Numbered from the stretch's first letter, positions 1 through 8,540 are shown. The stretch is 64,000 nucleotides of DNA from Polaribacter pectinis (GCF_014352875.1 NZ_CP060695.1:2821501-2885500), one strand, 5' to 3'. Translations and numbers: made by a program. The notes: a model not told the origin generated them from the sequence alone.

Positions 1-1
1 A

Positions 2-2092
2 GGAATTAATTATGAAATCTTTTTTCAGGTTTTTGATAATGATGCTGTAAACGGAAATAAAAAAGCAAAAAGTAAAGTTTTTAATTACAGACAAAAAACT
101 ACAGAAGAAGTAGAAGAGGAGTTGTTGCAAGAACAGAGAAATACCATAAATGATATGGAAAACTCAATTCAGAAACAGCAGAAACAACAAAAAGAGTTAG
201 AGAGTATTCAGCAGAATCTTCAAAATAAAAAGAACATTAGTTGGAACGATAAGAAAAAGATAGAAACTTTTATAAAGCGTCAGAATCAATACAAACAAAT
301 GATGCAACGTCAAACAGATAAATTAAAAGAAAATCTAGACGAAAAAAAGGAGGAAAGTGAGAACCTTCAAAATAAAAAAGAAGAATTAAAAAAACGAATC
401 GAAGAATTAAAAAAGATTGATAAGCAGCAAAAGTTATTAGATGAAATTGCTAAAATGGCTGATAAGATTAAGAAAGAAGATTTAGTTAAAAAAGCCAAAG
501 AATTAGCACAGCAAAACAAACAACAAAGAAGAAGTTTAGAGCGTATTTTAGAATTGACCAAGCGTTTTTATGTGGAACAAAAAACCATGCAAATTGCTAA
601 TAAGTTAGATGAGTTAGCCAAAAAACAGGAAGAGTTACAAAACAAAGAAGAGAATACTTTAGAAGCTCAAAAAGAAATTAAGAAAGAGTTTAACGAAATT
701 AAAAAAGAATTAGAAGAACTTAATAAAGATAATGAGAAGTTAAAAGAACCAATGGAAATGCCAGATGTGGAAGATGAAAAAGAAGATGTAGATAAGGAAC
801 TTAATAATTCTGAAAAAAGTTTAGATAAGCAAGACAAAAATGCTGCAAAAAGCAGTCAGAAAAAGTCATCTAAAAAGATGAAAGAAATGAGTGCTAAAAT
901 GCAAAAAGCTATGATGGATATGGAAGGAGATTCTATTGAAGAAAACATGGATGATTTGCGTAAAATTTTAGAAAACCTTGTAACCTTTTCTTTTAAACAA
1001 GAAAACTTAATGAACAAGTTTAGCGAGACTTCTACTTCACATCCAGACTTTGGTAAAGACTTAAAAAAGCAAAATGATATAAGAACTTATTTCGAACATA
1101 TAGATGACAGTTTGTATGTTTTATCTATGAGGCTTCCAAAAATTTCGGCAACAATTCAAGACGATTTATCTACAACACATTATAATTTAGAACAATCTTT
1201 AGAAAATTTTTCTGAAAATAGATTCGACAATGGTATTTCTAACCAACGTTATGTAATGACTTCCACTAACAATTTAGCAGACTATTTAAGTAATATGTTA
1301 AATAGCATGAAAAATGCTTCCATGAAAATTGGGAAAGGAAAAAAAGGAAAATCAGGAGGTTTTAGTTTACCAGACATTATTAAAAAACAAGGAGAGCTTT
1401 CAGAAAAGATGAAAGAAGGAATGAAAAAAGGTCAAAAACCAGGACAGAAACCAGGTGAAGGTCAAAAAGGTGGAAAAGAAGGTAAAAAGCCTGGTGAAAA
1501 AGGTGAATCTGGTAAAACAGGAGAAAGTGGTAAAAGTGGCGAGAATGGAAAAACTGGTGAGAAAGGGAAAGATGGTAAAGGAGGAAAGTCTGGAGAAAAT
1601 GGAAAAGAAGGAGGAAAAGGTAATGGAGAAGGTAATGGTGAAAATGATGATTTAGATGGAGAATTATATGAAATATATAAACAACAAAGTCAATTAAGAC
1701 AGCAATTACAAGAAGCTATAAAGGAAAGTGAAAGCGAATCTGGTAACCCAAATGGAAATGGAGATGCTAAAAAAGCATTAAAAACTATGGAACAGTTAGA
1801 AAATGAAATTTTAGAAAAAGGATTCAATGCTGTAACGCTTCAAAAAATGCAAACATTAAATTACGAATTGTTAAAGTTAGACAAAGCTGCTTTAGAACAA
1901 GGAAAAGATAAAAAAAGAAAATCCACAACAAATTCTAAAGAATTTCAACGTAATAAAATTAAGGAAATTGAGTTTAAAAAGTTGTTCTATAATCAATCAG
2001 AAATATTAAACAGACAATCATTACCTTTGCAGCAAAATTATAAGAAAAAGGTTCGAGAATATTTTTCTGAACCAGAGAAAAAAGAGAAATGA
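2..2092 (+). CDS. DUF4175 family protein, 5' end outside the window
   Basis: The reading frame is open from base 2 with no start codon in view, so only the C-terminal part (about 696 residues) is present. It is almost entirely charged coiled coil (Lys/Glu/Gln-rich), followed by a Gly-Lys-Glu segment at 1493-1620 that reads as about a dozen G-[E/K]-x triplets, then a more ordinary C-terminal helix region. I recognise the composition and the position upstream of ybeY and mnmG as the flavobacterial DUF4175 family, usually about 1,100 residues with N-terminal membrane helices that would lie upstream of the window. Function is not established; an envelope-associated scaffold is a guess. It overlaps ybeY by 4 bases (ATGA), so the two are probably translationally coupled. 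Confidence 0.75.
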   Translation, partial: GINYEIFFQVFDNDAVNGNKKAKSKVFNYRQKTTEEVEEELLQEQRNTINDMENSIQKQQKQQKELESIQQNLQNKKNISWNDKKKIETFIKRQNQYKQMMQRQTDKLKENLDEKKEESENLQNKKEELKKRIEELKKIDKQQKLLDEIAKMADKIKKEDLVKKAKELAQQNKQQRRSLERILELTKRFYVEQKTMQIANKLDELAKKQEELQNKEENTLEAQKEIKKEFNEIKKELEELNKDNEKLKEPMEMPDVEDEKEDVDKELNNSEKSLDKQDKNAAKSSQKKSSKKMKEMSAKMQKAMMDMEGDSIEENMDDLRKILENLVTFSFKQENLMNKFSETSTSHPDFGKDLKKQNDIRTYFEHIDDSLYVLSMRLPKISATIQDDLSTTHYNLEQSLENFSENRFDNGISNQRYVMTSTNNLADYLSNMLNSMKNASMKIGKGKKGKSGGFSLPDIIKKQGELSEKMKEGMKKGQKPGQKPGEGQKGGKEGKKPGEKGESGKTGESGKSGENGKTGEKGKDGKGGKSGENGKEGGKGNGEGNGENDDLDGELYEIYKQQSQLRQQLQEAIKESESESGNPNGNGDAKKALKTMEQLENEILEKGFNAVTLQKMQTLNYELLKLDKAALEQGKDKKRKSTTNSKEFQRNKIKEIEFKKLFYNQSEILNRQSLPLQQNYKKKVREYFSEPEKKEK

Positions 2093-2502
2093 TAACGTTT
2101 AATTATGAGACAGATTTTCAAATTTCTAATGAGCAAATTTTAGAAAATTGGATAGAAAGTATTATTGTAAACCACGATTGTGAAGTTGGAGAAATCAACT
2201 ATATTTTTTGTGATGATTCTTATCTTCATAAGTTAAATGTTGAGTTTTTAAATCACGATACTTTAACAGATATTATTAGTTTCGATAATTCTTTAGGAAA
2301 GCTTATTAATGGAGATATTTATATTTCTGTAGAAAGGGTAGAAGACAATTCTAAAGATTTTAAAGTTTCTTTTGAAGAAGAATTACACAGAGTAATGATA
2401 CATGGTGTTTTACATTATGTAGGTTTTAAAGATAAGTCTGAAGAAGATCAAAATGAAATGACAAAGCAAGAAAATATTGCTTTATCTTTGTTAAAAAATT
2501 GA
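2089..2502 (+). CDS. ybeY: Endoribonuclease YbeY (rRNA maturation factor)
   Basis: YbeY is a metal-dependent endoribonuclease that acts in 16S rRNA 3'-end maturation and ribosome quality control. The 137-residue length fits the family. The signature HGVLHYVGFKD is at residues 105-115: the first two zinc-ligand histidines (105 and 109) are present, but the third ligand position, His in E. coli, is Asp115. Asp is a plausible metal ligand and I believe it is common in Bacteroidota orthologues, so I do not read the gene as inactive. It overlaps the end of the DUF4175 gene by 4 bases and is followed by a parS-like site and mnmG. Confidence 0.92.
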   Translation: MITFNYETDFQISNEQILENWIESIIVNHDCEVGEINYIFCDDSYLHKLNVEFLNHDTLTDIISFDNSLGKLINGDIYISVERVEDNSKDFKVSFEEELHRVMIHGVLHYVGFKDKSEEDQNEMTKQENIALSLLKN

Positions 2503-2523
2503 TATTCAGTTAATTAAATATTA

Positions 2524-2539
2524 AGTTTCACGTGGAACT
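2524..2539. promoter_or_regulatory. parS-like ParB-binding site, copy 1
   Basis: AGTTTCACGTGGAACT lies 7 bases before the mnmG start. The central 14 bases match the widely conserved parS consensus TGTTTCACGTGNAACA exactly; only the two outermost bases differ. A second related site follows mnmG at 4445. The assignment rests on the consensus match and on the pair flanking one gene. ParB binding is inferred, and parA/parB are not in this window. Confidence 0.55.
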
Positions 2540-2546
2540 ATAAAAA

Positions 2547-4424
2547 ATGAGTTTATTTACAACAACATTTGACGTAATAGTAGTTGGTGGAGGTCACGCA
2601 GGAAGCGAGGCTGCTGCAGCAAGTGCAAATATGGGTGCACATACTTTATTAATTACAATGAATTTGCAAAACATTGCGCAGATGAGTTGTAACCCTGCAA
2701 TGGGTGGAATTGCAAAAGGACAAATCGTTCGCGAGATTGATGCTTTAGGTGGTTATAGTGGAATTGTTACAGACAAAACTGCCATTCAATTTAAGATGTT
2801 GAATAAATCTAAAGGACCTGCAATGTGGAGTCCAAGAGCACAATCTGACAGAATGCAGTTTGCAGAATGTTGGCGAACAATGTTAGAGCAAACAGAAAAT
2901 TTAGACTTTTATCAAGATTCTGTAAATGGTTTATTGTTTGATGAAAATAAGATTATTGGAGTAAAAACTGCATTAGGTTTAGAGATAAAAGCAAAGACCG
3001 TAATTATAACTGCAGGAACTTTTTTAAACGGATTAATTCATATTGGTGATAAAAGTTTTGGTGGTGGTAGAGCAGGTGAAGGAGCATCAACAGGAATTAC
3101 AGAAGACCTTGTAAAAAAAGGTTTCGAATCTGGAAGAATGAAAACAGGAACTCCTCCAAGAGTTGATGGACGATCTTTAGATTATTCTAAAATGATTGAA
3201 CAACCTGGAGATGAAATCACAGAGAAATTTTCTTATTTACCAACCTCAAAAGCATTAAAAGAACAACGTTCTTGTTGGTTAACATATACAAATTTAGATG
3301 TACATGATTCTTTGCGAGAAGGTTTCGATCGTTCACCAATGTTTAACGGTAGAATACAATCTACAGGTCCAAGATATTGTCCTTCAATTGAAGATAAAAT
3401 AGATCGTTTTGCTACGAAAGATAGACACCAGATTTTTGTAGAACCAGAAGGTTGGACAACTTGTGAAATGTATGTAAATGGATTTTCGACTTCTCTTCCA
3501 GAAGATATTCAAGACAAAGCAATAAGGTCTATTGAAGGTTTTGAAAACGTGAAGTTTTTAAGATATGGTTATGCAATTGAATATGATTTTTTTCAACCAA
3601 CTCAACTAACGCATTCTTTAGAAACCAAGTTGATTGAGAACTTGTTTTTTGCTGGACAAATTAACGGTACAACTGGTTATGAAGAAGCTGCTGCGCAAGG
3701 TTTAATGGCTGGTGTAAATGCAGCTTTAAAAACTCAAGGAAAAGCACCTTTTATATTAAAAAGAAACGAAGCTTATATTGGAGTTTTGGTTGATGATTTA
3801 ATTACTAAAGGAACAGAAGAGCCTTATAGAATGTTTACTTCTCGTGCAGAATATAGAACCTTGTTAAGGCAAGATAATGCAGATTTAAGATTAACTCCTA
3901 TAGGTTTTGAACTTGGTTTAGCATCTAAAGAAAGGTTAGAAAGAGTTCAAGAAAAGAAAAGAAAATCTGAATTGTTGATTAAGTTTTTAAATGAAACTAG
4001 CGTAAAGCAAGATGAAATTAATCCTATTCTAGAAGCAAAGAATTTGGCTTTAATTAATCAATCTATGAAACTCTATAAGATCGCAGCTAGACCTCAATTA
4101 GATTTTTCCGACTTTAAATCCGTAAAAAAATTAGCTTCATCTATAGAAGAAAATAACATAGATGAAGAGATAATTGTTCAGGCAGAAATACATCTAAAAT
4201 ATTCTGGATATATAGAAAAAGAAAAGAATAATGCAGATAAATTGAACAGGTTAGAAAATGTTATTATTCCATCTAATTTTAATTATGAAAAAGTAAAATC
4301 GCTTTCATTTGAAGCTACTGAAAAATTGAATAAAATTAAACCAACATCAATATCGCAAGCTAGTAGAATTAGCGGAGTTTCCCCCAGTGATATTTCTGTT
4401 CTTTTAGTTTATATGGGTAGATAG
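2547..4424 (+). CDS. mnmG: tRNA uridine-5-carboxymethylaminomethyl modification enzyme MnmG (GidA)
   Basis: MnmG is the FAD-dependent subunit that, with the GTPase MnmE, installs carboxymethylaminomethyl groups on U34 of certain tRNAs, using glycine and methylene-tetrahydrofolate. The 625-residue length is typical. The N-terminal dinucleotide-binding motif VVGGGHAGSEAA starts near residue 12, SCNPAMGGIAKG follows near residue 50, and the helical C-terminal domain with ISGVSPSDI is at the end. The ATG start is 7 bases after the parS-like site. The gene continues the ybeY strand with a 44-base gap. MnmE is not in this window. Confidence 0.97.
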   Translation: MSLFTTTFDVIVVGGGHAGSEAAAASANMGAHTLLITMNLQNIAQMSCNPAMGGIAKGQIVREIDALGGYSGIVTDKTAIQFKMLNKSKGPAMWSPRAQSDRMQFAECWRTMLEQTENLDFYQDSVNGLLFDENKIIGVKTALGLEIKAKTVIITAGTFLNGLIHIGDKSFGGGRAGEGASTGITEDLVKKGFESGRMKTGTPPRVDGRSLDYSKMIEQPGDEITEKFSYLPTSKALKEQRSCWLTYTNLDVHDSLREGFDRSPMFNGRIQSTGPRYCPSIEDKIDRFATKDRHQIFVEPEGWTTCEMYVNGFSTSLPEDIQDKAIRSIEGFENVKFLRYGYAIEYDFFQPTQLTHSLETKLIENLFFAGQINGTTGYEEAAAQGLMAGVNAALKTQGKAPFILKRNEAYIGVLVDDLITKGTEEPYRMFTSRAEYRTLLRQDNADLRLTPIGFELGLASKERLERVQEKKRKSELLIKFLNETSVKQDEINPILEAKNLALINQSMKLYKIAARPQLDFSDFKSVKKLASSIEENNIDEEIIVQAEIHLKYSGYIEKEKNNADKLNRLENVIIPSNFNYEKVKSLSFEATEKLNKIKPTSISQASRISGVSPSDISVLLVYMGR

Positions 4425-4444
4425 CTTGTCTGCGAATTTGCTAT

Positions 4445-4460
4445 TGTTCCTCGTGGAACA
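4445..4460. promoter_or_regulatory. parS-like ParB-binding site, copy 2
   Basis: TGTTCCTCGTGGAACA lies 20 bases after the mnmG stop and differs from TGTTTCACGTGNAACA at two positions (14 of 16). The flanks extend the palindrome to 8-base arms, ATTGTTCC/GGAACAAT, around TCGT. The hairpin has no following T-run, so it is a poor terminator candidate. Together with the site before mnmG it suggests a small parS cluster. Confidence 0.45.
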
Positions 4461-4492
4461 ATCACAAGAAAAGAAAAAAGAAAAAGTAAATA

Positions 4493-5350
4493 ATGGGGAA
4501 AGAAAAAGAATTCTACAAAGGCTTACAACCTTTTTTAAGTTGTAAAGATTATACAGTTTCTGGAGAAAGTTATGAGGTAATGATTAATCAATCTTATGAG
4601 ATGTTGGTTACTTCACCTGTTCCAGTAGATTTAGAAAACTACTACGAAAGCGAAGATTATATATCTCACACAGATTCTAAAAAATCAGTATTTGATAAAG
4701 TATATCATGGTGTCAAAAATTACACATTAAAGAAAAAACTACGCTTAATTAATTCTTTTAAAACTGAAGAAAAAAATCTTTTAGATATTGGAGCAGGTAC
4801 AGGAGATTTTTTAAATGTTTGTAAAAATAAAGGTTGGAGTATTTCTGGAGTAGAACCAAACATTAATGCAATTAATATTGCTGCAGGTAAAGGTGTTTTT
4901 TTAAAAGAAGAACTCTCTGAACTTAAAGATGAAAAATTTAATGTAATTACACTTTGGCATGTTTTAGAACATGTAGAAAATTTAAAAGAATATATTGCTA
5001 CTTTAAAACAAATGCTTTCTAAAAACGGTAGAATAATTGTTGCTGTACCCAATTACAAAAGTTACGATGCAAAATATTATAAAGAGTATTGGGCAGCTTT
5101 TGATGTTCCAAGACACTTATGGCATTTTTCTCAATGTTCGATTCATAAGTTATTTTCTGAAGTAGAAATGATTGTTGAAGATACGTTGCCAATGAAATTC
5201 GATTCTTATTATGTTTCACTTTTAAGTGAAAAATATAAATCAGGAAAAATGAATCCGATTAAAGGGTTTTATCGTGGTTTGCTATCAAATTTAAAAGCAA
5301 ATAGTACTTCACAGTACTCTTCACTAATCTATGTGATTAAAAACCTTTAA
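4493..5350 (+). CDS. Class I SAM-dependent methyltransferase
   Basis: A 285-residue Rossmann-fold methyltransferase. The SAM-binding motif I is LLDIGAGTGDFL near residue 96, motif II/III is around SGVEPNINAI, and VITLWHVLEHV is typical of Methyltransf_11/23 type enzymes. An N-terminal extension of about 60 residues (LQPFLSCKDYTVSGESYEVM) precedes the fold and may bind the substrate. The substrate cannot be told from sequence; some relatives act on polysaccharide or lipid precursors. The gene follows mnmG by 68 bases and is closed by a strong hairpin terminator at 5418. Confidence 0.85.
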   Translation: MGKEKEFYKGLQPFLSCKDYTVSGESYEVMINQSYEMLVTSPVPVDLENYYESEDYISHTDSKKSVFDKVYHGVKNYTLKKKLRLINSFKTEEKNLLDIGAGTGDFLNVCKNKGWSISGVEPNINAINIAAGKGVFLKEELSELKDEKFNVITLWHVLEHVENLKEYIATLKQMLSKNGRIIVAVPNYKSYDAKYYKEYWAAFDVPRHLWHFSQCSIHKLFSEVEMIVEDTLPMKFDSYYVSLLSEKYKSGKMNPIKGFYRGLLSNLKANSTSQYSSLIYVIKNL

Positions 5351-5417
5351 AAAGTCTTTTAATCACGTTTATTGAGTTTTATAATAAGATAATTAGGAAA
5401 TACATTAAGAAAATAAG

Positions 5418-5454
5418 AAAACCTCTTAAAACGCATGTTTTAAGAGGTTTTTTA
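5418..5454. terminator. Bidirectional Rho-independent terminator
   Basis: The arms AAAACCTCTTAAAAC and GTTTTAAGAGGTTTT (15 bp, perfect) enclose GCAT, with T-runs on both strands. It sits between the convergent methyltransferase (+) and DoxX-like (-) genes and can end both transcripts. Confidence 0.85.
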
Positions 5455-5492
5455 ATAAATATAATTTATAAGTTAGTTAAATTAAATAGTTT

Positions 5493-5891
5493 TTAGCTAT
5501 TTAATAAAAATACACCAAAGACTGATATAATAAAATAGACAGCTAAAGACATCGCTCCTGCATAATCTTTTGCCAAACGTTGTCCTATTAATAAGAAAAT
5601 TAAAGTTACAGCAGAAAGCTCAACTCCAAGTATAGCAATTTCCATTGCTCCAGAAGTATAAATTTGATACACACCAACAATCATTAAAATTCCGGCGATA
5701 ACTTCTATAATTAAAATAATTGCTAATAATAACGGAACGCTATTTTTTAATGGAGAATTTTCGAAGTGTTGTGTTATAAAAGAAACATTTCCATTCCAAT
5801 CTAAAAGTTTGTCTATTCCAGATTGAATAAAAGTAACAATTAAAAAAAATAGAATTAATATTTCTGCAGGATGATCTGAAAATAATATCAT
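5493..5891 (-). CDS. DoxX-like four-helix membrane protein
   Basis: A 132-residue inner-membrane protein with four predicted hydrophobic helices and an early IQSGIDKLLDWNGN motif that is typical of DoxX/DUF4149-like proteins. These proteins are loosely tied to quinone or redox chemistry at the membrane, but no activity is firmly established for this subgroup. It lies 24 bases downstream of the amphipathic repeat protein at 5916 on the same strand, probably in one transcript. Confidence 0.75.
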   Translation of the reverse strand: MILFSDHPAEILILFFLIVTFIQSGIDKLLDWNGNVSFITQHFENSPLKNSVPLLLAIILIIEVIAGILMIVGVYQIYTSGAMEIAILGVELSAVTLIFLLIGQRLAKDYAGAMSLAVYFIISVFGVFLLNS

Positions 5892-5915
5892 AAGTTTTTA
5901 TTGATTTTAAGTTGA

Positions 5916-6353
5916 TTATTTTCCAAACAAACGTTGAAAGAAACTTTTTGTTTTTGTGGTTGCTTCTTTAATTTCTTCCTTTGCATCTTCCGCTAAATCT
6001 GCCAAATTTTCTGCTGCTTCACTTGCAAATTCAGACGCTTTCTCTTTCACATCATCAAACATTTCTCCAGCATCTTCTGCAAAATCACTTACTTTTTCTT
6101 TTGCTTCGTCTGAATATTCGCTGAATTTCTCCTTCACCTTATCCATATTTTCATCAGAAAAAGTTTCGTTTATTTTCTCTTTTGCAGCATCAAAAGTCTT
6201 GGTGGCATCTTCTTTAAATTCAACAGCTTTTTCTGTAGCAGAATCTTTAATTTCATTTGCTTTTTCCTTTAAACTATCTAATGTTTCTTTAGATTCTTCA
6301 GAAATTGTTTTCTTTATTTCTTTTGGTTGTAATTTTTCTTCTTTATTTGACAT
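5916..6353 (-). CDS. Amphipathic helix-repeat protein (YtxH/LEA-like)
   Basis: The 145 residues are almost wholly low-complexity charged helix built from repeats of the type DxAKEKxxEF or SDEAKEKVSDFAED, resembling LEA, YtxH or apolipoprotein-like 11-residue repeats. There is no signal peptide or membrane segment. The last 12 residues, TKSFFQRLFGK, form a short aromatic-basic amphipathic helix that could touch membrane. Proteins of this type are often stress-induced, but the role here is unknown. Composition makes homology assignments unreliable. Confidence 0.7.
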   Translation of the reverse strand: MSNKEEKLQPKEIKKTISEESKETLDSLKEKANEIKDSATEKAVEFKEDATKTFDAAKEKINETFSDENMDKVKEKFSEYSDEAKEKVSDFAEDAGEMFDDVKEKASEFASEAAENLADLAEDAKEEIKEATTKTKSFFQRLFGK

Positions 6354-6379
6354 AATTAATTGATTGTTAGTTTTTTATA

Positions 6380-6766
6380 TTATTTAAAAGCTTGATCTAT
6401 TGGTTCCCAAAGCTCTATTTTATTTCCTTCATTATCTAAAATCCAACCGAATTTTCCATAATCGTAGGTTTCCATTTCTCCAAAAATAGTAACACCTTCT
6501 TTTTTAAGTTCGGCTAATAATTCAACTAAATTTTCAACCCTATAATTAAACATAAAGTCCTTTTTTGAGGGTTCGAAATATTTGGTGTCTTTTGCAAACG
6601 GACTCCATTGAGTAGATGCGTCTTTTCCTTTTGTATCTTTCCACCAAAAAGTAGAACCATAATCATCTGTATTAAAACCCAAATGTTTTTTATACCAATC
6701 TTTAGATGCTTTTGGATCTTCAGATTTAAAAAATAATCCGCCAATTCCTGTAACTCTGTTTTTCAT
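6380..6766 (-). CDS. VOC (glyoxalase/bleomycin-resistance) family protein
   Basis: A small VOC-fold protein of about 128 residues. GIGGLFFKSEDPKASKDWYKKHLGF is the typical first beta-alpha-beta unit, and a metal-site-like glutamate is in the last strand (NKIELWEPID). I chose the ATG at 6766 giving MKNRVTGIGG, because the longer frame reads back into the upstream gene with a basic, non-homologous extension. It abuts the DUF1801 gene, so the pair is an operon. The substrate is unknown. Confidence 0.85.
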   Translation of the reverse strand: MKNRVTGIGGLFFKSEDPKASKDWYKKHLGFNTDDYGSTFWWKDTKGKDASTQWSPFAKDTKYFEPSKKDFMFNYRVENLVELLAELKKEGVTIFGEMETYDYGKFGWILDNEGNKIELWEPIDQAFK

Positions 6767-6767
6767 T

Positions 6768-7226
6768 TTATTTCTTTTTAATGTTCGTTTCATAGATCTC
6801 AACCCATTCTTTTACAGATAATTTTTTACATAATTCTGCAATTAAATCATAAGGAATATCATCTACTTTTTTAAAACGGATGCAACTTTTTCCCATATCT
6901 AATTTTCGAGAATTGTGTTTTGGATACTCATTTACAAACCAATCATGGATTTCTGGAACTGCATAAATTCCACTATGATATAAATTAATGGAGTTTTTTT
7001 GAGAAGCAAAACTCATAAAAGGCAAAGGTTCTTCAGGTTTACAATGATAACCATCTGGATAAATTTCATGTGGAACATAATATCCAATCATTCCATATTG
7101 CATGCCTTCCTCAAAGTCTTTTGGTAGGTTTTTTTGGATGGTTTCTCTTAACTTTTTAAGCCCTTCTTGTCTTTCTTCAGGAGCTTGACTAATGTAATCT
7201 TCAGGAGAATTTGCTTTGTATTGCAT
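6768..7226 (-). CDS. DUF1801 domain-containing protein (YdhG-like)
   Basis: A 152-residue cytosolic protein. The DUF1801 core is visible as the initial helix (EERQEGLKKLRETI), the GMQYGMIGYYVP strand, and the later CIRFKKVDDIP segment followed by a C-terminal helix. The fold is known from structural genomics, but the biochemical role is not established. It is followed directly by the VOC gene on the same strand. Confidence 0.85.
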   Translation of the reverse strand: MQYKANSPEDYISQAPEERQEGLKKLRETIQKNLPKDFEEGMQYGMIGYYVPHEIYPDGYHCKPEEPLPFMSFASQKNSINLYHSGIYAVPEIHDWFVNEYPKHNSRKLDMGKSCIRFKKVDDIPYDLIAELCKKLSVKEWVEIYETNIKKK

Positions 7227-7250
7227 GACTTTAGGTTTTAAGCCAACAAG

Positions 7251-8189
7251 TTAACAAAATTTTACTTTTATTTTATCGACAATTGTTTGCGCTAGTTTTT
7301 CCTTGCTTTCAACAGTCCAACCAGCAACATGTGGAGAGAGAATTACGTTCTCTGAATTGATTAAATAATTAAAAGCATCTGGCATTTTATCATCAGAAAA
7401 AAGGTTTTCAAAAGAGGTTTTTTCATACTCTAAAACATCTAATCCAGCACCTAAAATTTTACCAGTTTTTAAAGCTGAAACCAAATCTTTTGTAACTACA
7501 GATGTTCCACGTGCAGTATTTATCAACCAGAAATTCTTTTTAAAACTATTGATAAATTTCGCATTTACCATGTTTTTTGTGAGGTTAGTTTGTGGCGTGT
7601 GTAAACTTAAAACATCAGCATTTTCTTGTAACTCTTGCAACGAAACTTGCATACAATTTTCATCGCCAACATTTGGTTTTAAATCGTAACAAAGAACATT
7701 TACATCGAAACCACGCAATTTTTTTGCGAAAGATTTTCCCATGTTTCCATAACCAATTAAACCAACCGTTTTTCCATCGAGTTCTATTCCGCGATTTTCT
7801 TCACGCAACCATTTTCCGTTTCTAACTTCTTTATCGGCTTTATTCAATTTATTAAAAAGCGATAATAACATTCCTAAAGAATGTTCGCCAACTGCATTTC
7901 TATTTCCTTCTGGTGCAGCAATTAATTCGATATTTTTAGATGTTGCATAGGCACAATCGATATTTTCTAAACCAGCACCAACTCTTCCAATAAACTTCAG
8001 ATTTGTAGCTTTGTCGAGGAAGTTTTTATCAATAGAAAACCTACTTCTAATTATAAAACCATCGTAATTATGAATTTTAGCTTCAATTTCTTCTTTTGAA
8101 GACGTGTAATTTTCATCATTTGTGAAACCCAACTCACAGAGTTGTTTAAGTAGAAGAGGGTGATTTGTGTCTAAATGGAGAATTTTCAT
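7251..8189 (-). CDS. D-2-hydroxyacid dehydrogenase (phosphoglycerate dehydrogenase-like)
   Basis: An NAD-dependent enzyme of the D-isomer-specific 2-hydroxyacid dehydrogenase family, about 312 residues. The nucleotide-binding motif VGLIGYGNMG is mid-protein. The catalytic triad is recognisable as Arg in INTARG, Glu in LDVLEYE and His in LSPHVAGWT. No ACT domain follows, unlike classical long SerA. The start MKILHLDTNHP at 8189 fits the family; the upstream in-frame codons read KKKSII-like sequence without homology. The actual substrate (3-phosphoglycerate or another 2-oxoacid) cannot be decided. Confidence 0.88.
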   Translation of the reverse strand: MKILHLDTNHPLLLKQLCELGFTNDENYTSSKEEIEAKIHNYDGFIIRSRFSIDKNFLDKATNLKFIGRVGAGLENIDCAYATSKNIELIAAPEGNRNAVGEHSLGMLLSLFNKLNKADKEVRNGKWLREENRGIELDGKTVGLIGYGNMGKSFAKKLRGFDVNVLCYDLKPNVGDENCMQVSLQELQENADVLSLHTPQTNLTKNMVNAKFINSFKKNFWLINTARGTSVVTKDLVSALKTGKILGAGLDVLEYEKTSFENLFSDDKMPDAFNYLINSENVILSPHVAGWTVESKEKLAQTIVDKIKVKFC

Positions 8190-8288
8190 CTGTATTATAC
8201 TTTTTTTTTTGACCACATAGAAATATAGTCAACATAGATTTAATGTGTTTTCACTCTTAAAGAATTACTAATAAATAACTCTATAAAA

Positions 8289-8516
8289 TTAGTTAATCCA
8301 TTTTTTAATAATTAAAAATAAAGCACCAATAGGAAAGAGATATATGGCATAAAACTTAAAGAATTTCAAAAAAATGTTTAACAATGGTGAGAAAGAATTA
8401 TTTTTTTCTTCTGTTAAATGAGATACCTTTTTTGATATAAAACCAAAACATATCCGCACAAAAGGAATTAATAATAGATAAATTACAGTAAAATAAATTT
8501 TCTCTGATATTTCCAT
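8289..8516 (-). CDS. Small hypothetical membrane protein
   Basis: A 75-residue protein with one hydrophobic helix near the N-terminus (YFTVIYLLLIPFVRICFGF), a polar loop (SHLTEEKNNSFSP) and a second helix near the C-terminus (FYAIYLFPIGALFLIIKKW). I do not recognise a family. It lies downstream of panB on the same strand, separated by a REP-like palindrome, and could be co-transcribed. Confidence 0.5.
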   Translation of the reverse strand: MEISEKIYFTVIYLLLIPFVRICFGFISKKVSHLTEEKNNSFSPLLNIFLKFFKFYAIYLFPIGALFLIIKKWIN

Positions 8517-8540
8517 TTTATATTTTTTCCAACAACAGTT

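Noticed and set aside
1493..1655. Short direct repeats in the DUF4175 gene as a CRISPR or tandem satellite.
   Set aside because: The repeats are 9-base coding units in frame (Gly-x-x), with no spacers of uniform length.
4443..4462. Hairpin ATTGTTCC-TCGT-GGAACAAT as a terminator of mnmG.
   Set aside because: No T-run follows on the plus strand, and the sequence fits parS better.
5956..6363. A long antisense frame opposite the amphipathic repeat protein, rich in Ser and Phe.
   Set aside because: It is the mirror of low-complexity Lys/Glu codons; it has no sensible start context, and the minus-strand gene explains the region.
7061..7076. Weak parS-like matches at 7061-7076 and 7503-7518 (13 of 16).
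   Set aside because: Both are inside coding sequence and lack a palindromic second half; they are weaker than the intergenic pair around mnmG.
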